The translations under genes were made by a program, and so were the position numbers. From assembly GCA_964547995.1 (NCBI GenBank), contig CAZJRB010000036.1, positions 1-56,622 on the forward strand: 56,622 bases of DNA, read 5' to 3'. Every line of letters begins with the position of its first letter. Positions within the stretch are counted from its first letter, which is position 1. Of the stretch, positions 9,583 to 15,318 are shown in pieces. The notes under the pieces were generated by a model, which was not told the DNA's origin, searched no databases, and was given only the letters and a program-made list of their open reading frames with translations. This DNA is from CAZJRB01 sp964547995. GTDB lineage: Bacteria > Planctomycetota > Planctomycetia > Pirellulales > Thermoguttaceae.

Positions 9583-10436
9583 TACTTTCCTCCTGCCGGG
9601 GGCGGAGTTGGCGGGGTCGGGGGATTTGGGCCCGTGGGGGCTGCCTTGCCCCGGCCGCCGCGGCGTTTCAGCGGCGCAAACACGTGCTGTGTGACATACG
9701 CCGTCTCGGCCACCAGTTGGTCCACCCGGTTGCGAAACACGGCAAACGCCGCCAGCGCCGGAATCGCCACGATCAGCCCCTCGACCGTGGTGACCAGTGC
9801 CTGGTAAATTCCGCTGGCCAGGTCGGCAGCCCGGGCGGCGCCCTGCGTGCTGGCGACCTCCCGGAAGGCCATGATCATTCCGATCACGGTTCCCAGCAGA
9901 CCGAGCATTGGGGCGATGTTGCCGATGACCGAAAGGTATTCGATCTTTCGGAACAGGCGGGCGGACTGGTCGGCAATGGCGTCTTCGGTGGCCTTTTCGA
10001 CCGCCGACCACCCGCTGTCCACCTCGGCCATGCCCGCCTCGAGCACGAACCCCAGGAAGCTCGGCTCGCGGCGGCACCGCTGTTGTGCCGGACCGAGCTT
10101 GCCGTGCGCGAGCAGCTCGCGGACCTCGTCGGCCATGCCCGGCGGCATCAGAACCTGCTCGCGAATCGTCATGACGTGTTCGATCACCAGGGCAACCGCC
10201 CCGACCGAGAGCAGCATGATCACGAACCCGACCAGCCCACCGGCCTTGATGATTTCCAGCAGGCCGGACGCCTTGGCGTCCCCGTCCTCGGCTTTGGCCG
10301 GCTTGGCCGGCGCCGGGTCGGAAGCCGGGGCCGGTGCCGCCGCATCGCCCGCCGGGGCCTGCGTCCACGCTTCACGCGCGATCCAGATGGCGGCGACCGC
10401 GAAAACGACAAAGGTGCAAAGGTTTCTCTTAGGCAA
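9582..10436 (-). CDS. MotA/TolQ/ExbB proton channel protein
   Basis: The 284-residue protein has a first hydrophobic segment near the start, an Ala/Pro-rich linker (about 25-60), and three ExbB/TolQ membrane helices. The conserved channel region reads GNIAPMLGLLGTVIGMI and is followed by GIYQALVTTVEGLIVAIPALAAF. It should form the inner-membrane proton channel that energises an envelope partner. I place the start at the TTG at 10434-10436, which has AAGGAG six bases upstream; the longer open frame to 10616 runs through a hairpin repeat. The 3' end overlaps the next gene by one base. An N-terminal signal-like segment before the usual three helices is common in planctomycete and proteobacterial relatives. 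Confidence 0.88.
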   Translation of the reverse strand: MPKRNLCTFVVFAVAAIWIAREAWTQAPAGDAAAPAPASDPAPAKPAKAEDGDAKASGLLEIIKAGGLVGFVIMLLSVGAVALVIEHVMTIREQVLMPPGMADEVRELLAHGKLGPAQQRCRREPSFLGFVLEAGMAEVDSGWSAVEKATEDAIADQSARLFRKIEYLSVIGNIAPMLGLLGTVIGMIMAFREVASTQGAARAADLASGIYQALVTTVEGLIVAIPALAAFAVFRNRVDQLVAETAYVTQHVFAPLKRRGGRGKAAPTGPNPPTPPTPPPAGGK

Positions 10437-10515
10437 GGTTTTCTCCTTCCTGCCCCTAATCTTTTCGTAGGACAGGTTTGTAACCCGTCCCCAGCAAACT
10501 TGGACTGAACAAGTG

Positions 10516-10587
10516 CAAAGGAAGGGGCACCCGCCCCCGGACTTACCTGGCTTGGTTATGGGCCGGGGGCGGGTGCCCCCTGCTTTG
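10516..10587. repeat. GC-rich hairpin repeat in the TPR-ExbB spacer
   Basis: The 17-bp arms GGGGCACCCGCCCCCGG (10524-10540) and CCGGGGGCGGGTGCCCC (10563-10579) are perfect complements, extended by CAAAG/CTTTG at the edges. A closely related hairpin (GGGGGCACCTGCCCCCG type) lies at 39052-39161. It is probably a dispersed REP-like element and could lower read-through into exbB. Confidence 0.75.
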
Positions 10588-10604
10588 TTCTTGGTTTCAA
10601 CCGG

Positions 10605-10633
10605 CGGACGGCACACGGAGTGTGCCTGCTACT
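10605..10633. repeat. 29-bp hairpin repeat, copy 1
   Basis: The stem GGCACAC, loop GGA and stem GTGTGCC sit directly after the stop of the minus-strand TPR gene. The same 29 bases occur without change at 41764-41792, so this is a dispersed repeat, not only a local terminator. It lacks a T-tract. Confidence 0.75.
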
Positions 10634-11648
10634 TTCCCGCGTCCTTCCCCTGTAACTGTTCGATCCGGCTTTCGGCTTCCGCGATCGGCCGCGATTGCTC
10701 CTTATAAGTTCGTATCAATTCGTAGTAAAGGCGCAGCGCCTCGCCTTTTCGATTGAGCTTCTCCATGCACCGCCCTGCACCCACCAGCGCCTGCGCCGCC
10801 AGCGCCCGTTGCTGGGGATAGAGGATCGGAAGGCGCATCAGCGCCAGTGCGGCCTTTTCCCATTGTTGTTTTTGGATCCAGGCGGCGCCGAGCACGAAAT
10901 AGGGTCCGGCGGCGAGCGTTTCGGGCATTTGCTCGACGGCCCGGTTCCAGGCGTCGAGCTGCGGGATTTTCGCCGTGGGGATCGACGCCCGCCACGTCTG
11001 GGCCATGGCCAAAAGCGCAACGCGGCGATCGGACCCCGCCGACAATTGCCGCAGTTGCAGCAAGGTGTTCTGCCGGTCGCTCGTCTGCAACAGGTAGCTC
11101 AGCCCCAATAGCACAACGGCCGGTTGCTTGTTTTGCGTCCACCCGCGGGCAAGTTGCTCCATGGCGGGCGAGGGCTGGCGCGGCAGCCATGCCAGCGGGA
11201 TGCAATCGAAGTAGGGCGTGGCGGGATCGCCTTCGATCAATGCCACGAATCCGTTGCCGGCCCGGTCGGGCCGCCCCAGGGCGTCGTAGCAGCGAATCAG
11301 TTGCGCCATGATCTGCCGGCGGACCCAGCGGCGAGGCTCCTTATCGAGCGCATCTTGATAAAGGGGCGCGGCCTGGTCGTATTTCCCGACTTCGAACATC
11401 CGGTTCGCGTCGACGTGCGGACGGATGTAGAAGGTCTCGATGCCGAGAATCTTCTCGGCGGGAATCAGCTTCTCGTGCCCGCCGGCCACACGGATTCGCA
11501 AGCCGGCGCCGCTGTAGTCGAGGATTTCACCGCCGAGCCGGGCATGACCGCCCGCGCTACCGGTCGAAACGTAGACCGTATCCTGGTTTTGGGCTGCGGC
11601 ATCCCGTGCAACGGCAAGGAGAATCGCAAGCAATGCAACGATAATCAT
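10629..11648 (-). CDS. secreted TPR protein of the ExbB/ExbD cluster
   Basis: The 339-residue protein starts with a signal peptide (MIIVALLAILLAVARDAAAQ). A small beta-rich region of about 50 residues follows (LGGEILDYSGAGLRIRV, an SHD1-like or Sm-like fold is possible). TPR-like helices follow, with YDQAAPLYQDALDKEP as the clearest repeat. It probably works in the periplasm with the neighbouring ExbB/ExbD complex. The ATG at 11648 was chosen because the open frame upstream (to 11843) only translates a heptamer repeat. The nearest spacers on both sides contain repeats, so the cluster may be transcribed as more than one unit. Confidence 0.7.
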   Translation of the reverse strand: MIIVALLAILLAVARDAAAQNQDTVYVSTGSAGGHARLGGEILDYSGAGLRIRVAGGHEKLIPAEKILGIETFYIRPHVDANRMFEVGKYDQAAPLYQDALDKEPRRWVRRQIMAQLIRCYDALGRPDRAGNGFVALIEGDPATPYFDCIPLAWLPRQPSPAMEQLARGWTQNKQPAVVLLGLSYLLQTSDRQNTLLQLRQLSAGSDRRVALLAMAQTWRASIPTAKIPQLDAWNRAVEQMPETLAAGPYFVLGAAWIQKQQWEKAALALMRLPILYPQQRALAAQALVGAGRCMEKLNRKGEALRLYYELIRTYKEQSRPIAEAESRIEQLQGKDAGK

Positions 11649-11668
11649 GGTCCGAAAATGCCGACCTT

Positions 11669-11757
11669 GAATAACGAATATCGAATGGTGAATTTTGAAG
11701 GTCGAATCGGAAGACATTCGACATTCGACATTCATCACTCGATATTCGATATTCCTG
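11669..11757. repeat. heptamer tandem repeat forming an inverted repeat
   Basis: Six units of the form GAATNNN run from 11669 to 11710. They are followed by ATTCGAC, ATTCGAC, ATTCATC, ACTCGAT, ATTCGAT units from 11716. The two halves are partly complementary and could fold into a hairpin in the 5' leader of the TPR gene. The 7-bp register is kept throughout each half. Confidence 0.8.
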
Positions 11758-11839
11758 CCGGCCTTCGGCGCGACCAACGGTCGCGGCTTTATACCGCAGG
11801 GCGAAGGATCCGGGCGAACGACTCTCATACATTCACCCT

Positions 11840-12844
11840 TCACCGGCGCCCGGAAGAGAAGATCCTGACATCGACGTACATGTATTGGCCGCCGTTTTGA
11901 TGGGCAAGCTGGACCAGGTAAGAATCCCCGCCCTGCCGCGGCCCCATGCCGAACTCGATCGTGTTGATCGTGATCCCGGCACTGCGCCGCTTGATCTTTG
12001 CCAAGGCAGCGGGGCCCATGACCGTGTACTCGTCGGCGTCGGCCAGGAAGAAGATCACGTCGGGCTGCGTATTGATCGCCAGCAGCAGGGCCTTCTCGTG
12101 ATCCGTACCCCCGAACGGGGTGATGGAACGGATAAACCGTACCGCCAACTCCTTGTTCTGCTCGGTTGCAAAGAAGAGCTTGTACGGCGAGGCGGTCGGA
12201 TTGAATCGCGCCGGTTCGTTGTTGTAGAAGATGATCTGGAACTGGTGCATTTTGCCGAGGCTCCGCAGGCCCTTGATCAGTTCCGACTTGGCGGCTTCCA
12301 GCGGGCTGACGCCGCTGCCCGATCCGCCCATGCTCGACGAGCGGTCGAACACGAATGCGAACTTGTGGCCCTCGCCCTCGATGCCGCCAAACATTTTGAC
12401 GACCGCGGGGGTGCCGATTTCGCCGAGGCCGCGGCCCGGGCTGCCGCCACCAAATGGTTTGGTGCCGAATCCTCTACCGCGGTCGCCAGCAGCCGCCGGT
12501 CCGATCACGGCAAGCGACTCGGGCAGGGCGCTGCTCGGGTCGCCCGGCGGGGAATCGTCGATCGCATCGGCCAGGCTGGTTGCCGGGGCATCGGCTTTCG
12601 CGGCAGCGGCATCCGCCTCACTCGAGAAACGCCCGCTGTCGCCCTCACTTTCGTAGTATTCCGTCCGGCTGTCGTCGTGCTTCAGCACGATGCCCACATC
12701 GGCCGTCCGCTCGGCCACGGCACCCCGCCGGGGGGCTTCCGTGATGAAGAACGCCAGCAGGAGCAGCAGCAGTGCGTGCAACACCATCGAGATCAGCCAA
12801 CTCGGCGCCCTGCGTCGCTCGGATGGATCTTGGGGTGGGCGCAT
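11840..12844 (-). CDS. vWA-domain protein with a TonB-like membrane anchor
   Basis: The 334-residue protein has a short basic N-terminus and one membrane helix (about 15-34). A long Ala/Gly/Ser/Pro-rich linker (about 50-150) leads to a von Willebrand A domain with the MIDAS motif DRSSS at 167-171. In the membrane helix Ser19 and His23 keep the S-x3-H spacing of TonB, the pair through which TonB senses ExbB/ExbD. Encoded just upstream of TPR, ExbB, ExbD and ExbD genes, it is a candidate energised partner of that complex; this is inference from spacing and context. The ATG at 12844 has GGAG nine bases upstream; the longer frame to 12979 crosses hairpin repeats. Confidence 0.78.
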   Translation of the reverse strand: MRPPQDPSERRRAPSWLISMVLHALLLLLLAFFITEAPRRGAVAERTADVGIVLKHDDSRTEYYESEGDSGRFSSEADAAAAKADAPATSLADAIDDSPPGDPSSALPESLAVIGPAAAGDRGRGFGTKPFGGGSPGRGLGEIGTPAVVKMFGGIEGEGHKFAFVFDRSSSMGGSGSGVSPLEAAKSELIKGLRSLGKMHQFQIIFYNNEPARFNPTASPYKLFFATEQNKELAVRFIRSITPFGGTDHEKALLLAINTQPDVIFFLADADEYTVMGPAALAKIKRRSAGITINTIEFGMGPRQGGDSYLVQLAHQNGGQYMYVDVRIFSSGRR

Positions 12845-12954
12845 CGCAGTTTGCTCCAAGAATGCCGTCGGAAGAAGCGGTACAAGGGGCGCTCGAATTC
12901 TAAATGGCCAAAAGCGGTGCGTCAACGCGAGTCCACAAACCGCAGGAAGTGTGG

Positions 12955-12994
12955 CACGACACTCCGTGTCGTGAATCACGGCACGGAGTGCCGT
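12955..12994. repeat. pair of GGA/TCC-loop hairpin repeats
   Basis: Two adjacent hairpins are seen: CACGACAC-TCC-GTGTCGTG (12955-12973) and ACGGCAC-GGA-GTGCCGT (12978-12994). They share the three-base loop with the hairpins at 10610 and 41769, so they appear to be related REP-like units with different stems. Confidence 0.65.
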
Positions 12995-13063
12995 ACCACA
13001 TGGATTTTTTTCACAAGCTCGGAGTGCTCTACCCTACGATTTGCGGGGCACAGCACCCCACCC

Positions 13064-13092
13064 TTCGCTGAGCCTGCCATTTGGCCTATAAT
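13064..13092 (+). promoter_or_regulatory. probable sigma70-type promoter of def
   Basis: A perfect TATAAT (13087-13092) lies about 38 bases before the def start, with a weak -35 candidate TTCGCT (13064-13069) at 17-bp spacing. The local sequence is AT-rich against a GC-rich background. Confidence 0.45.
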
Positions 13093-13129
13093 TATATGTT
13101 GACCATATTTTCCTACGGAGGCAGAACCC

Positions 13130-13711
13130 GTGCGGGTCATCAAGTATCCCCATCCGACCTTGCGCCACACGTCAAAACCCCTGCGGCGGGTCGATGCCGA
13201 TCTGAAGAAGATCATCGCCGAGATGCTCGATCTGATGTACCGCGACAAGGGCATCGGGCTGGCGGCCAATCAGGTCGATCTGCCGTATCGGCTCTTCGTG
13301 ATGAACACCGAATCCGACCCCAAGGCCAAAGACCGGGAGTTCGTCTTCATCAATCCCGTGATCTCGAAGCGGCGAGGGACGGTCGAGAACGAGGAGGGAT
13401 GCTTGAGCTTTCCGGACATCTACGCCCCGGTGAAGCGGTCGGAGAAGATTGTTCTCTCGGCCTACGATCTGTCGGGCAAGGAGGTTTGTTTTGAGTTCAA
13501 TGGTCTTTTTGCCCGGGCCGCCCAGCACGAGGCCGATCACCTCGACGGCGTTTTGTTCGTCGACCGGCTCGGCGAGAGTGCGAAGTTGTCGGTCAAGGCG
13601 GACCTGGAAGCGTTGGAGCGCCGGTTCGAGGACGACCGCCGGCGGGGGCAGATCCCCGGCGATGAACAGACCGCGGCACGGCTGAAGGAGCTGGAAGAAC
13701 TGCGGACGTGA
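13130..13711 (+). CDS. def: peptide deformylase
   Basis: The 193-residue cytoplasmic metalloenzyme removes the formyl group from the N-terminal methionine of new proteins. All three signature motifs are present: GIGLAANQ (41-48), EGCLS (89-93, metal ligand Cys91) and QHEADH (132-137, ligands His133 and His137, catalytic Glu134). The start is a GTG preceded by GGAGG. A C-terminal extension of about 35 charged residues (DRRRGQIPGDEQTAARLKEL) is longer than in E. coli Def. No methionyl-tRNA formyltransferase gene is adjacent. The gene stands alone between repeat-rich spacers. Confidence 0.95.
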   Translation: MRVIKYPHPTLRHTSKPLRRVDADLKKIIAEMLDLMYRDKGIGLAANQVDLPYRLFVMNTESDPKAKDREFVFINPVISKRRGTVENEEGCLSFPDIYAPVKRSEKIVLSAYDLSGKEVCFEFNGLFARAAQHEADHLDGVLFVDRLGESAKLSVKADLEALERRFEDDRRRGQIPGDEQTAARLKELEELRT

Positions 13712-13737
13712 AGCCGTTTTGTGGTCGCGGCTTCCTC

Positions 13738-13920
13738 GTTCCCATGCAGATGCAGAGCATGGGAACCAGAGGTATTTCTTGACTGTTACCTCGTTCCCAT
13801 GCTCTCCCATGCTCTGCATGGGAACGCACTGCTGAGCACGCTCCGCGTCCGTCGACCCGGTACACAGCATCATCGACGCGGAGCATCGCGGTATCGGGTT
13901 CCCACGCAGAGCATGGGAAC
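13738..13920. repeat. three GTTCCCATGC palindromic repeats
   Basis: Copies at 13738-13766, 13793-13825 and 13898-13920 each pair GTTCCCA(T/C)GC with GCATGGGAAC. Similar palindromes are known as dispersed elements in other bacterial genomes. They fill most of the spacer between def and the TIM-barrel gene. Confidence 0.75.
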
Positions 13921-14003
13921 CGGAGGACTTCTTGACGGTCGCAGGGCCTTCCCGCTAGAATGAACCCCGGCGATCCATCCACCTCTGTCAAGGAGACCCG
14001 ATC

Positions 14004-15023
14004 ATGACGCGCCAACCGTCGAATCCATCCGACCGTCTCAGCCGCCGCGAGCTTCTGGCCTATACTACGGCGTTCGGCAGCGCGTTCGTCGCGGCCCAGG
14101 GACTGGCGGCCGAACCGCCTGCCAAGAAGCAGTCCCGCCGCAAGTCACCCGCCAAAAAATACGGCATGAAGAAGTCGATCAACCTCTGGGCGCTGCCGTA
14201 TCCCGACAAGATGTCGCTCCGCGAGTGCTTCGAACTCTGCAAGGAGGCCGGCTTCGACGGCGTCGAGGTGAACTACGCCCTGGAGGGTGACCTCTCGCCC
14301 GAGGTCTCCCGGGCGGACATCCGTAAGGTCGGCGAAATGGCCCGCAAGATGGGGCTCGCGATCAGCGGGCTCTGCTCGTTTCTCTTCTGGCCCTATTCGC
14401 TAACGCACAACGATCCGGCGAAGCGGAAAAAGGGCCTCGAGTTGGCGACGAAGATGGTCGAAGCGGCAAAGCTGCTCGAAACGGAGAATCTGTTGATCGT
14501 GCCCGGCGCGGTCTACATTCCCTGGCTGCCCGACGAACCGCCCGTGCCGCCGGACGTCTGCGACCGCCGCGCCCGCGAGGCCATGAAACGGCTGATCCCC
14601 CTGGCCGAGAAGGCCGATGTGTCGCTGAACGTCGAAAACATCTGCCTGAACGCCTACCTCCACGACCCGGCGGAAATGAACGCCTTTGTCGACAGCTTCC
14701 AATCGGACCACGTCCGCGTCCACTTCGACACCGGCAACGTCATGGAGTACCAGTTCCCCGAGCACTGGATCCCGCTTTTGGGCAAGCGGATCAAGAACAT
14801 CCACCTGAAGGAGTCCTCAAAGAAGGTGGGCGAGTTCAACATCAACACCTTCCGCCCGCTCTTGGACGGCACGACCGACTGGCCGGTGGTGATCGAGGCA
14901 CTCGATAGGGTGGGTTACCGCGGATACCTGACGTTCGAGTACTTCAATCCCTTCCCCCATTGGCCGGAGTCCCTCGTTTACCAAACGTCCGACGCCATAG
15001 ATCGGATGCTGGGCCGTTCGTAG
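14004..15023 (+). CDS. Tat-exported sugar phosphate isomerase/epimerase-like protein
   Basis: The 339-residue protein has a twin-arginine signal (LSRRELLAYT at 12-21, followed by a hydrophobic stretch ending LAAEP). A xylose isomerase-like TIM barrel follows. Conserved metal-site segments of the family are visible: NYALEGD, LNVENIC, HFDTGN and HLKESS near positions 86, 210, 240 and 270. These proteins isomerise or epimerise ketoses or hydroxypyruvate in characterised members; the substrate here is unknown. The ATG follows AAGGAG by eight bases. A small hairpin follows the stop codon. Confidence 0.85.
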   Translation: MTRQPSNPSDRLSRRELLAYTTAFGSAFVAAQGLAAEPPAKKQSRRKSPAKKYGMKKSINLWALPYPDKMSLRECFELCKEAGFDGVEVNYALEGDLSPEVSRADIRKVGEMARKMGLAISGLCSFLFWPYSLTHNDPAKRKKGLELATKMVEAAKLLETENLLIVPGAVYIPWLPDEPPVPPDVCDRRAREAMKRLIPLAEKADVSLNVENICLNAYLHDPAEMNAFVDSFQSDHVRVHFDTGNVMEYQFPEHWIPLLGKRIKNIHLKESSKKVGEFNINTFRPLLDGTTDWPVVIEALDRVGYRGYLTFEYFNPFPHWPESLVYQTSDAIDRMLGRS

Positions 15024-15024
15024 T

Positions 15025-15042
15025 GACCCGATTCATCGGGTC
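15025..15042 (+). terminator. short hairpin after the TIM-barrel gene
   Basis: GACCCGAT-TC-ATCGGGTC begins two bases after the stop codon. There is no T-tract, so it is at best a weak or factor-assisted terminator. Confidence 0.35.
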
Positions 15043-15216
15043 CAGCCGGCTGAATACCGGGAAAGACCGCATGAAGGCGAACAGTCTTGCGCCTCAAACC
15101 GGAATAGGCATAAAAAATCTGCCGGATGCTTGCCGAATCTCTCGAATAATGCTAGATTTAGGCGCATAGGCTACGCCTCTTCTCGCTACGTAGCGATCCG
15201 TCGGGAGGGCAATTTC

Positions 15217-15318
15217 ATGGGCAGCGACAGATCGGCCCCGCCGGTTGGCGGGGGCCCGGATGCCTTATTCTGCCAGATGGCCGAGCAGATACCGGCCGTT
15301 CTCTGGTGGGCTGTCAAT
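15217..15318 (+). pseudogene. out-of-frame 5' end of the histidine kinase gene
   Basis: A strong ribosome-binding site (GGGAGGG, seven bases upstream) precedes the ATG at 15217. The frame reads MGSDRSAPP and then CQMAEQIPAVLWW, the usual beginning of a PAS sensor domain. Instead of continuing into a PAS domain it shifts frame near 15306, where the next recognisable segment (QYPEITRAKV) starts. A deletion that removed most of a PAS domain and changed the frame explains this. Translation from 15217 would give about 93 residues and stop at 15495. Confidence 0.6.

Noticed and set aside
10437..10616. N-terminal extension of ExbB
   Set aside because: It translates a hairpin repeat; the TTG at 10436 has the ribosome-binding site and precedes the first hydrophobic segment.
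11649..11843. N-terminal extension of the TPR protein
   Set aside because: It translates the heptamer repeat and overlaps the vWA gene stop; the signal peptide begins at 11648.
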